From the NCBI RefSeq assembly GCF_000280925.3, contig NZ_CP012109.1, forward strand, positions 2,500,501 to 2,564,500: 64,000 nt of DNA, given 5' to 3'. A program made the translations under genes and the position numbers. This stretch comes from Myxococcus hansupus (GTDB lineage: Bacteria > Myxococcota > Myxococcia > Myxococcales > Myxococcaceae). Position 1 is the first letter of the stretch. The number at the start of each line of letters is the position of its first letter. The notes under the pieces are model-generated. The model was given only the letters and a program-made list of their open reading frames with translations, was not told where the DNA came from and ran no database searches. Of this stretch, positions 38,585 to 46,180 are shown piece after piece.

Positions 38585-39184
38585 GTGCCGGCCGAAGTCC
38601 TCGTCATGTGCAGTGCTTGTGGGCGGCCCCAGTCGGCCGGCCGCCCACGGTGCGTCGCGTGTGAGGCTCCGCTGCCGGAAGCGCCGCTGCCCGGAGGCCC
38701 GGCACCCGGGCAGCCCTTCCTCCACGAGGACCTGGGTGGGGGGCGCATGCTCTCCGGCGAGGGGACGCGGCTCTTCTATCAGCCGCATCCCTCGGTGATG
38801 GTGCCGCCGGTGGAGCTGGACTCCCTGCGCGAGGTCCGGCTGGAGTCGCACTTCTTCAAGGAGGCCCTGGCGCTCTTGGCCTTCGTGGCCCTGGGTGTCG
38901 TCGCCCAGGCGCTCGCGCTGAAGCTGGTCGCTTTCGGCATCGCGGCGCTGGGCACCCTGCTGGCGGTGACGTGCCGCTCCCACGTGCTCGTCTTGGAGCC
39001 CCGGGAAGGGCGCGCGGTGCACTGGCCGCTGGGGCTCGCGCGCCGGGGCTCGTCGCGGGACACCCGGCTCCTGGGCGCCTGGGGTACGCTGGCCGAGGCG
39101 CTGCGCGCGCGGGGCATCCCGGTGCGCGGCGCGGGCGTGGAGACGTCCTCGGCGGACGCGCGGGGACACGGGCCGCACGCTTGA
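38585..39184 (+). CDS. zinc-ribbon membrane protein of unknown function
   Basis: 199 residues. An N-terminal zinc ribbon (CSACGRPQSAGRPRCVAC, residues 9-26), a Pro/Gly-rich linker, a hydrophobic hairpin of two helices (~95-135) and a basic C terminus. GTG start, 13 nt after leuS. The combination of a ribbon and a membrane hairpin recurs in proteins of unknown function; nothing here shows a specific role. Confidence 0.65.
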   Translation: MPAEVLVMCSACGRPQSAGRPRCVACEAPLPEAPLPGGPAPGQPFLHEDLGGGRMLSGEGTRLFYQPHPSVMVPPVELDSLREVRLESHFFKEALALLAFVALGVVAQALALKLVAFGIAALGTLLAVTCRSHVLVLEPREGRAVHWPLGLARRGSSRDTRLLGAWGTLAEALRARGIPVRGAGVETSSADARGHGPHA

Positions 39185-39215
39185 CGGGCGGATCCGGCCG
39201 GGTAGGGTGCCGCGC

Positions 39216-39734
39216 ATGTCGCGACCCTGCGCTGCCGTAGTCACTCGGCGCCTTCGGATTGGCGTGGTGCTGGGAATGTGGGTGGCCGCTGGGACGGGGT
39301 GCGGCTATCGCCTGACGCCCCGGGGAGACGGCTTGCCGGAAGGCGTGACGGCCCTCTGCGCGCCCGTCTTCACCAACGCGACGGCGGAACCCACCCTGGA
39401 AACGGTCTTCACGCGCTTCCTGCGGCAGGAGTTGATCCGCGTGGGGCGGCTGGCGGACGCCGCGTCGTGCAACGCGCGCATGGAGGGGACCGTGCTGTCG
39501 GTGGCGAGCTCACCCACCATCATCCCCAACTACTTCCGGGTCTTCGCGCAGGCACGCGTCCGCATCGTGAAGGACGGTCAGGTCCTCACGGAGACGATTG
39601 TCTCCGGGACCGAGGACTACCTGCTGGGAAGCGGTGACGTCCTGGAGGCGGAGGCGAACCGGCAGGTCGCGCTCGAGCGCCTCGCGGAAGTCTTGATGCG
39701 GGACGGGTACGACCGGCTGGCGGGCGCCTGGTGA
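39216..39734 (+). CDS. lptE: LptE-like LPS-assembly lipoprotein
   Basis: 172 residues. Signal peptide with lipobox GTGC followed by GYRL, the typical LptE start, then a beta-alpha domain with NATAEPTLETVFTRFLRQEL and ending in EANRQVALERLAEVLMRDGYDRL. LptE plugs the LptD barrel that inserts LPS. Placement after leuS matches the leuS-lptE order of E. coli, although holA does not follow. ATG 39216 is chosen over GTG 39207. Confidence 0.85.
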   Translation: MSRPCAAVVTRRLRIGVVLGMWVAAGTGCGYRLTPRGDGLPEGVTALCAPVFTNATAEPTLETVFTRFLRQELIRVGRLADAASCNARMEGTVLSVASSPTIIPNYFRVFAQARVRIVKDGQVLTETIVSGTEDYLLGSGDVLEAEANRQVALERLAEVLMRDGYDRLAGAW

Positions 39735-39752
39735 GGAGGCAAGAACCTCCTC
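39733..39752 (+). terminator. hairpin overlapping the lptE stop codon
   Basis: GAGGAGG (39733-39739) pairs with CCTCCTC (39746-39752) around CAAGAA; the first arm starts inside the stop codon. Confidence 0.5.
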
Positions 39753-39776
39753 CCGGCAGCCTGCACGGATGAAGCA

Positions 39777-39795
39777 GGGCCACGCGAGGTGGCCC
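39777..39795 (-). terminator. hairpin after rpsT
   Basis: Perfect 7-bp stem GGGCCAC/GTGGCCC with a 5-nt loop, 10 nt beyond the rpsT stop codon on the minus strand. Confidence 0.55.
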
Positions 39796-39805
39796 AGCGC
39801 TTCGA

Positions 39806-40081
39806 CTAGGCCTGCGCGCTGGCGGCCTTGGAGGCGGCCTTCGCGAGACGGGAGATGCGGCGGGACGCGGTGCGCTTGTGCAGCACGCCCTTGGTGGCGG
39901 CCTTGTTCAGCGCCTTGGAGGCCGTCTTGAGGGCGTCCGTCATCTTCGCCCCATCCTTGGTGCCGAGCGCCTCGCGGGCGGACTTCACGGCGGTCTTCAC
40001 GTCACCGCGCACGGTGATGTTGCGCGCACGGCGCTTGACGGACTGACGGTGACGCTTCTCTGCGGACTTGGTGTTGGCCAA
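39806..40081 (-). CDS. rpsT: 30S ribosomal protein S20
   Basis: 91-residue basic protein starting ANTKSAEKRHRQSVKRRARN, with a second basic helix LHKRTASRRISRLAKAA, both S20 signatures. The start codon is TTG, with GGAG 6 nt before it. E. coli rpsT also starts with UUG, where the weak start is tied to translational autoregulation, so this is a meaningful rather than random choice. Lies convergent to lptE. Confidence 0.96.
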   Translation of the reverse strand: MANTKSAEKRHRQSVKRRARNITVRGDVKTAVKSAREALGTKDGAKMTDALKTASKALNKAATKGVLHKRTASRRISRLAKAASKAASAQA

Positions 40082-40122
40082 GGAAATCTCCAGCGGTTAT
40101 GGCAGGCTAAAAAGAGGGGCCG

Positions 40123-40151
40123 TCCTTACTGCGACGCCTCGCAGGCGTCAA
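40123..40151 (-). promoter_or_regulatory. predicted rpsT promoter
   Basis: On the minus strand: TTGACG (40151-40146), 17-bp spacer, TAAGGA (40128-40123), leaving a leader of about 35 nt before the TTG start. Good -35 and spacing, weaker -10. Confidence 0.45.
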
Positions 40152-40220
40152 GACGGGTGTGGGCCCCCAGCCGGGATTTCCGGGATCTGGACGCCACGCC
40201 GAGTGCTCCTGCGAGGAAAA

Positions 40221-41411
40221 TCACTCTACCGAAGGCGCATATTCCCACACCAGCCCCGAAGGATCCTGAAACGCGAGTCGTCCCTCCCCGTGCTGGATCA
40301 GCCGGCCGCCGGGGATTTCACCCAGAACGGACTGGAGCCGGTCCACGGCGGCGGGGGAGGGGGCCGTCAGGGAGAAGGTCATGCCAGCGGCCGGGGCCTG
40401 GGCCGCGTGGAAGACGAGCCGCAAGCCGCCATCCTCATAGGAAGCCTGATCCGGGGCCTGAGCGCGCGGGGTGCTCCACCCCAGCCGGGGGGCCAGGGCG
40501 TCCCAGAAGGCGCGCTGGGCGGGCAGGTCCGCCACGCCCAGGCGCAGGGTGGTGACGGGGGACCGGGGAACCCAGGACGGCGCGGGCAGGGCCTTTTCGC
40601 GGGCCTTGGCGTCCTGCCAGTGGCGCTCCATGTGCTCCAGGGTGGCGTCGCCCAGGGCCACGCCTTCGGCGCGCAGGGCGGACTCGATGTGCTGGAAGCG
40701 GGCGGTGAAGCGGCGGATGGCCATCCGGAGCGCGTCCTCGGCCGGCGCTCCAACGAAGCGCGCGAGGTTGGCCAGGGAGAAGAGCACGTCACCCAGCTCG
40801 TGCTCGATGGCGTCCCGATCATTGGCGGCGATGGCCTCGTCGAGCTCGCCCAGCTCCTCCTCCAGCTTGGCGCGCACGCTGGCGACGTCCGGCCAGTCGA
40901 AGCCAATGCGGCTGGCCTTCTCCGTGAGCCGCTCGGCGCGCATCAGCGCCGGGGCGGCGACGGGCACGCCGTCCAGCACCGAGCCCTCCCGGCCCGTCTT
41001 TCGCTTCTTCTCCGCGGCCTTCAGCTTGGCCCAGTTGTCCAGCACCTGTTCGGCGCCGTTCATGGGTTGGCCGCCGCCAAAGACGTGCGGGTGGCGGCTC
41101 ACCAGCTTGTCGCTGATGGCCTTGGCCACGTCCGCCAGGGTGAACTCCCCCATCTCCGTCGCGAGCTGCGCATGGAAGACAATCTGGAAAAGCAGGTCTC
41201 CCAGCTCCTCACAGAAGGTGCGCCAGGAGCCGCCGTAGGCCACCCGGTCCATCTCCTCCAGGACCTCGAAGGCTTCCTCCAGGAGGTAGGGTCGCAGCGA
41301 GCGCAGATCCTGCTCGCGATCCCACGGACAGCCGCCATCGGCGCGCAGCTTCCGCATGATGTCGACCAGTCGCTCCAGCTCGGCCCCGGGGTTCAACGTC
41401 GTGTCCGCCAT
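40221..41411 (-). CDS. mazG: MazG nucleotide pyrophosphohydrolase fused to a VOC/glyoxalase-like domain
   Basis: Hydrolyses NTPs to NMP and pyrophosphate. Residues ~8-265 are a normal two-domain MazG: LRADGGCPWDREQDLRSLRPYLLEEAFEV, the metal-binding EELGDLLFQIVFH and, in the second half, EEELGELDEA and HELGDVLFSLANLARF. From ~275 to the end (VTTLRLGVADLPAQRAFWDAL... FQDPSGLVWEYAPS) comes a VOC-fold module as in glyoxalase/bleomycin-resistance proteins. MazG normally ends near 265. ATG 41411 has AGGG 6 nt upstream, better than ATG 41417. Role of the VOC part unknown. Confidence 0.88.
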   Translation of the reverse strand: MADTTLNPGAELERLVDIMRKLRADGGCPWDREQDLRSLRPYLLEEAFEVLEEMDRVAYGGSWRTFCEELGDLLFQIVFHAQLATEMGEFTLADVAKAISDKLVSRHPHVFGGGQPMNGAEQVLDNWAKLKAAEKKRKTGREGSVLDGVPVAAPALMRAERLTEKASRIGFDWPDVASVRAKLEEELGELDEAIAANDRDAIEHELGDVLFSLANLARFVGAPAEDALRMAIRRFTARFQHIESALRAEGVALGDATLEHMERHWQDAKAREKALPAPSWVPRSPVTTLRLGVADLPAQRAFWDALAPRLGWSTPRAQAPDQASYEDGGLRLVFHAAQAPAAGMTFSLTAPSPAAVDRLQSVLGEIPGGRLIQHGEGRLAFQDPSGLVWEYAPSVE

Positions 41412-41527
41412 GCACATCCCTGTAGCACGCGCGGGTCAGGCACTGTCCGGCAAACGCGGCAGGTGGGCTGTCTGGCTGGCGTTCGTTTTCGCGGTTGGCC
41501 CTGGGTCGCCTATCATCCACCCCCTGG

Positions 41528-43741
41528 ATGATCCGTCTCCCGCTTCTCGCCCTTCTTCTCAGCGGCTTCACGCTCCTGGCTCCCACGGTCGCGTTCGCGC
41601 AGCTCGAGGCCCCCACACGCCTTCCCGAGGTGGATCCGGGCCCGATGGAGCCCGACCTGCGGGACGAGTCCATGGATCCGCCGCGGCAGGATGACGCCGA
41701 CGACTACGCCGAGGATGCGCCCGAGGACGATGGCCTGGCGGAGGACGCCTCCACCGCGGATCCGGAAGAGGCGGCTGTGCCCCCCAGGGGCCCGGCGCGT
41801 GGCACCCGTGAGGGCGTGACGGCGCCCGGAAATGGCAAGACGCAGGAGCCGCCCGTGGCCGAGGAACCCTCGGTCATCACGCCCCGTCCGGTGGTGCTGA
41901 GCCCCATCCTCGCGCCCCGGGTGGCCGACTCGGACCTGGAGGCCCTCTGGAATCGGTGGCGGCAGGCCCGGGCGACCAACGACCGGGAGGCGGCCGCGGC
42001 GGCGCTCACGGAGCTGCGGACGTTGCGCGTTGAACTGGCCGCCACCGACCTGGAGCCCCTGAGCGCGGGCTTCTTGCGGGAAGCGGCCGTGCGTCGCAGG
42101 GCGGGGGATACGGCCGGCGCGGTACGGCTGGCCGAGACGGCGGTGGAGCTGTCTCCCGGACTTCCCTACGCGCGCTTCGAGCTCGCGGAGCTGTACGCGC
42201 TGGACAAGCCGGGTGACGTGCCCCGGTACTTCGGTCAGGTGCGGCAGGCGCTTTCGACGCTGGCGCTCGACGCGCGCTACCGCCGCCCGGCGATGGCGGA
42301 CCTGGGCGGGTTGCTGCTCATGGCGTGGGGCGCCACCGCGTTGGCGGTGATGACCTTGTTCTTCCTGCGCAAGGTCCGCTCCGCGCTGCACGATTTCCAC
42401 CACCTGCTGCCCCGAGTCGTCTCGAGGTGGCAGTCCACCGTGCTGGGCCTGCTGCTCCTGAGCCTGCCCTGGGTGCTGGGGCTCGGTGTCCTTCCCTCGC
42501 TGCTGCTGATGCTGGCCGTGGTGTCCCTGTACCTGTCCCGTGCGGAGCGGGTCGTCGCCGCGGTGCTGGTCGCGGGCATGGCGGTGCTGCCGTTGGCGGC
42601 CGGGCAACTCGCGCGCATGACGGCGTTCGCTGGAACCCCGGCGGAGGACGTCTATCTCCTGGAGCGGGGTGGACTGTCCGCCGAGGAGGCCCGGACGCGC
42701 GTGAAGGCCCGGATGGAGGCGCGCACGGCGACCTTCGCGGAGGTCGCGTCGCTGGCGTACTTCGAAGCGCGCCGGGGGCTGCTGGAGGATGCCCGGACGC
42801 ACTACAAGGCGGCATCTCAGTTGAAGAGTTCGGACGCGCGGCTGCTCACACGCTTCGGCAACACCCTGGTCGCGTTGGAAGACCCGGATGGCGCGGCGCA
42901 GTTGTACGCGCAGGCTTCCCGGACGGCGCCCGAGCTGGCGGCTCCGCACTACAACCTGGCCCAGATTGTCCGCAGAAGGGCGAAGACGCTGCCTGACTCG
43001 GAGGTGGGCCGGGAGTTGGACCGGGCCGCGACGGCCATGGCCTCGGCGCAGGCGCTCGATGCCTCCCTGATTGCCCGCGAGCTGCCCCCGGAGAGCCGTC
43101 TGCTGATGAACCTGCTGCTGCTGTCTCCGCCAGTTCTCGAGCGCGACTGGCTGCCGCTCGCGGACGGCGCCGAGGCGGGGCGTCAGGTGGAGACCCAGGT
43201 GTCCCGGTGGTTGCTTCCCGGGATTCCGCCCGGGGCCCTGGCGGCGGTGAGCGCGGTGGGGGTGGTGGTGCTGCTGACCTTGTTCGGCTTCGCGTCGGAC
43301 CGGCTGAAGTCCGCCAGGGTGTGCGAGCGCTGCGGCCGCCCGGTGTGCGTGCGTTGCGACCCGGAGCTGGGTGTGGGGAGCAAGCAGTGTGGCCAGTGCG
43401 TCAACGTGTTCGCGCGCAGAGGACTGGTGCCCCAGCACCTCCGGACGCGCAAGCAGTCCCAGGTGGACCGCCACCAGGCGTGGTCAGGCCGCCTGACGTA
43501 CGCGTTGGGCGCGGTGTTGTCCGGCGCGGGCCACGTGGCGTCGGGAGTACCCGTGCGCGGTGCCCTCTACGCCTTTGGATTCCTCTTCGCCGTGGCCGCC
43601 GTGCTGCTCCACCAGGGGCTGGTGCGAGGGCCCTACGGTGACGCGCCGCTGTACCTCAAGCTGGCACCCGCGGTGCTGCTCCTGCTGACCGTCCACGTGC
43701 TGTCATTGCGCGGCCTGCGCCGCCTGCGGCGGGGAGAGTAA
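41528..43741 (+). CDS. large TPR membrane protein with zinc-finger motif
   Basis: 737 residues. Signal peptide (1-25, ending VAFA), a strongly acidic/Pro-rich region (~30-115), a TPR-like helical domain (~125-240), four or five membrane helices (~260-370), a second TPR region (~390-540, with YLEDARTHYKAA-like repeats), another helix near 580, a cysteine cluster CERCGRPVCVRC followed by CGQC (~600-630), and C-terminal helices. No catalytic motif. It is co-directional with and 6 nt ahead of the DUF4388 gene. Function unknown. Confidence 0.72.
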   Translation: MIRLPLLALLLSGFTLLAPTVAFAQLEAPTRLPEVDPGPMEPDLRDESMDPPRQDDADDYAEDAPEDDGLAEDASTADPEEAAVPPRGPARGTREGVTAPGNGKTQEPPVAEEPSVITPRPVVLSPILAPRVADSDLEALWNRWRQARATNDREAAAAALTELRTLRVELAATDLEPLSAGFLREAAVRRRAGDTAGAVRLAETAVELSPGLPYARFELAELYALDKPGDVPRYFGQVRQALSTLALDARYRRPAMADLGGLLLMAWGATALAVMTLFFLRKVRSALHDFHHLLPRVVSRWQSTVLGLLLLSLPWVLGLGVLPSLLLMLAVVSLYLSRAERVVAAVLVAGMAVLPLAAGQLARMTAFAGTPAEDVYLLERGGLSAEEARTRVKARMEARTATFAEVASLAYFEARRGLLEDARTHYKAASQLKSSDARLLTRFGNTLVALEDPDGAAQLYAQASRTAPELAAPHYNLAQIVRRRAKTLPDSEVGRELDRAATAMASAQALDASLIARELPPESRLLMNLLLLSPPVLERDWLPLADGAEAGRQVETQVSRWLLPGIPPGALAAVSAVGVVVLLTLFGFASDRLKSARVCERCGRPVCVRCDPELGVGSKQCGQCVNVFARRGLVPQHLRTRKQSQVDRHQAWSGRLTYALGAVLSGAGHVASGVPVRGALYAFGFLFAVAAVLLHQGLVRGPYGDAPLYLKLAPAVLLLLTVHVLSLRGLRRLRRGE

Positions 43742-43747
43742 ACGTCC

Positions 43748-44866
43748 ATGTCCCTGCAAGGCACCCTGAAGGATTTTGGGATTGGCGACATCCTGCAGCT
43801 CATCGGGCAGCAGCAGAAGACAGGCACGCTCCACGTCCGCTCCAAGGACCAGGAGGTGCGCGTCGGCTTCAGTGATGGCCACATCATCAAGGCGGAGAGC
43901 GTCACCCGGAATCGCAAGGAGCTCATCGGTGCCATGCTGGTGCGCTCGGAGCTCATCACCGAGACGCAGCTCGAAGCGGCCCTGGAGACGCAGCGCCGCA
44001 CCCTGAAGCGGCTGGGGGACGTGCTGGTCTCCAACCAGGCGCTCACCGCCGAGCGCTTCCAGTCGATGATGCAGCTCCAGGCAACGGAGACACTCTACCG
44101 GCTGTTCACCTGGAAGTCGGGCACCTACGAATTCGTCCAGGAGCCCGTGGAGCCCGACGCCGAAGCCATCCGTCCCCTCCGCGCCGAGACGGTGCTGATG
44201 GAGGGCTTCCGGATGGTGGATGAGTGGCCCGTCATCCGGCAGAAGATCCACCGGGACGACCTCGTCTTCGAGCGCATCAAGGCCCTGCCTCAGCCACGCT
44301 TCGATGAAGAGGGTGGGGAGCTGGGGGCCATCGGTCCCTCGGAGCGGCGCATCTACGACGAACTCTCGCTCGGGCGGGACTTGCGCAAGCTCGTGGACAT
44401 CTCCTGCCTGGGCGAGTTCGAGACCTGCAAGGCCCTCTACAACCTGGTGAAGGGCGAATACATCCGGCCCATCCTCCCGGAGGGCGCTCCCGCTCCCTCG
44501 CCAGGTGACCAGCGCCTGCTCGCTCGGCTGGGCGGCCCGCTGGGGCGGCTGTTGGCCTCCATGGTGGTGTTCGCGGCGCTGGGCGTCGTGGCGTTTCGCG
44601 TGGTGAGCGCCCGTCACGAAGGTGTCGCGGCCACGCCGTTTGCGGATTCCGCGGCCCAGCGTCATGTTTCACAGGCCCAACGCGTCCGCATCGAGGCCGC
44701 GCTGGAGGTCTTCCGGCTGGAGCGCGGTGAGCTGCCCGAACGTCTGGATTCTTTGGTCCAGGCTGGACTGTTGGAATCGGGCGAACTGAAATACCCGTGG
44801 CGGGAAGAGTACTATTACCGGCGGTTGGCCGCTCGTCAGTTCATTCTCCTGCCACCCTTGCGCTAG
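43748..44866 (+). CDS. DUF4388 (PATAN) protein with pseudopilin-like C terminus
   Basis: 372 residues. N-terminal DUF4388 domain (1-115, starting SLQGTLKDFGIGDILQLIGQQQKTGTL), a domain common in myxobacterial and Thermus gliding/signalling proteins, a second helical segment (~120-250), a membrane helix (~270-290, LLASMVVFAALGVVAFRVV) and a C-terminal part resembling the soluble end of GspG-type pseudopilins (AALEVFRLERGELPERLDSL to YPWREEYYYR). It follows the large TPR protein by 6 nt. Function inferred only loosely: envelope- or motility-linked signalling. Confidence 0.78.
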   Translation: MSLQGTLKDFGIGDILQLIGQQQKTGTLHVRSKDQEVRVGFSDGHIIKAESVTRNRKELIGAMLVRSELITETQLEAALETQRRTLKRLGDVLVSNQALTAERFQSMMQLQATETLYRLFTWKSGTYEFVQEPVEPDAEAIRPLRAETVLMEGFRMVDEWPVIRQKIHRDDLVFERIKALPQPRFDEEGGELGAIGPSERRIYDELSLGRDLRKLVDISCLGEFETCKALYNLVKGEYIRPILPEGAPAPSPGDQRLLARLGGPLGRLLASMVVFAALGVVAFRVVSARHEGVAATPFADSAAQRHVSQAQRVRIEAALEVFRLERGELPERLDSLVQAGLLESGELKYPWREEYYYRRLAARQFILLPPLR

Positions 44867-44955
44867 TCCTGACACAAAGTCGTCTTTCGCGGCCTGAATG
44901 GCGGCGTTACGTTGGTGTCAGCCGTAGCGACACAAGACCGAGGAAAGAACCCGCA

Positions 44956-46047
44956 TTGCGAAATCCCGCCACGTTGGAAGCGCCCGAAGTCATTACCGCC
45001 TCCGCCAAGGTGGACGTTCGTGACAACGCGACGGCCCTGGCTCTGTGCGGCAACCAGAACGAAAACCTCAAGTTGATGGAGCGGCGCCTCGGGGTCCGGG
45101 TGGGACAACGGGGAACCGAATTCCATCTGTCCGGCCCGTCGGATGCCGTGGCCTTCTCGGTGCGCCTCCTGGAGAACCTGGAGGAGATGATCCGCGCCGG
45201 TCGCCCCATCTACCGCGAGGACGTGGAGCAGGGCATCAAGGTGCTCGGCCGTGGAGCGGAGTCCCTCCAGGAGGTCATGCTGGGGCCGGTGCTGAAGAGC
45301 TCCGGGAACCGGCAGATCTCCCCCAAGAGCATCAACCAGAAGCGCTACGTGGATGCCATCCGCAACCATGACATCGTCTTCGGTATCGGCCCCGCCGGTA
45401 CGGGCAAGACGTATCTGGCCATGGCCATGGCGGTCGCCTTCCTCCAGGAGCGCAAGGTCAAGCGCATCGTCCTGGCGCGTCCCGCCGTCGAAGCCGGTGA
45501 GAAGCTGGGCTTCCTGCCGGGCGACCTGCAGGAGAAGGTGAACCCCTACCTGCGGCCGCTCTACGACGCGCTCAACGACATGATGGCGGCCGAGCGCGCC
45601 GCCCAACTGTTGGAGCAGGGCGTGGTGGAAGTGGCGCCGCTGGCCTTCATGCGCGGCCGGACGCTCAACGACGCCTTCGTCATCCTCGACGAGGCGCAGA
45701 ACACCACCGTGGAACAGATGAAGATGTTCCTGACGCGCCTGGGCTACAACAGCAAGGCCGTCATCACCGGTGACGTGACGCAGGTGGACCTGCCCACGGG
45801 GAAGATGTCCGGGCTCAACCACGCCCGGGCCGTGCTGAAGAACATCGAGGGCATCCACTTCGCGGAGTTCTCGGACGTGGACGTCGTCCGGCACCCCCTG
45901 GTCCAGGAAGTCATCCGCGCCTATGACCGCGCGGACCTCGCCCAGCGCGAGGCCCAGGCGGCCCGAGAGGCCGCAGCCCGGCCCGCCGGGGCTTCTGTGA
46001 CTCAGTCCCCCTCGGAATCGGCTGCAGAGCCCGTTGCCGTTGAGTAA
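44956..46047 (+). CDS. phoH: PhoH-like ATPase
   Basis: Cytoplasmic ATPase, often linked to RNA metabolism and encoded with ybeY. 363 residues: an N-terminal KH-like segment (~20-90) and the PhoH domain with Walker [10 protein letters not shown] and Walker [12 protein letters not shown]. The start is taken as TTG 44956 because GAGGAAAG sits 8 nt upstream and no ATG or GTG is better placed. The C-terminal 35 residues are low complexity. Clusters with the HD hydrolase and the YbeY fusion, as in many bacteria. Confidence 0.92.
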   Translation: MRNPATLEAPEVITASAKVDVRDNATALALCGNQNENLKLMERRLGVRVGQRGTEFHLSGPSDAVAFSVRLLENLEEMIRAGRPIYREDVEQGIKVLGRGAESLQEVMLGPVLKSSGNRQISPKSINQKRYVDAIRNHDIVFGIGPAGTGKTYLAMAMAVAFLQERKVKRIVLARPAVEAGEKLGFLPGDLQEKVNPYLRPLYDALNDMMAAERAAQLLEQGVVEVAPLAFMRGRTLNDAFVILDEAQNTTVEQMKMFLTRLGYNSKAVITGDVTQVDLPTGKMSGLNHARAVLKNIEGIHFAEFSDVDVVRHPLVQEVIRAYDRADLAQREAQAAREAAARPAGASVTQSPSESAAEPVAVE

Positions 46048-46063
46048 CGGTCTCTTGACCTAC

Positions 46064-46101
46064 GTACGCCCACCCGTGCATACCCTGCCGGGCGGGCGTA
46101 C
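46064..46101 (+). terminator. long hairpin after phoH
   Basis: GTACGCCCACCCG (46064-46076) pairs with CGGGCGGGCGTAC (46089-46101), 12 of 13 positions, 12-nt loop, 16 nt after the phoH stop. No T-tract. It may limit read-through into pgpH. Confidence 0.55.
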
Positions 46102-46180
46102 CCCATCCCACCCTCGCGAATATTCCCAGGCGCTGCGTCCTTGAAGGATCCGCGACGCCTTATCTAGGGTGAGGACCCCC

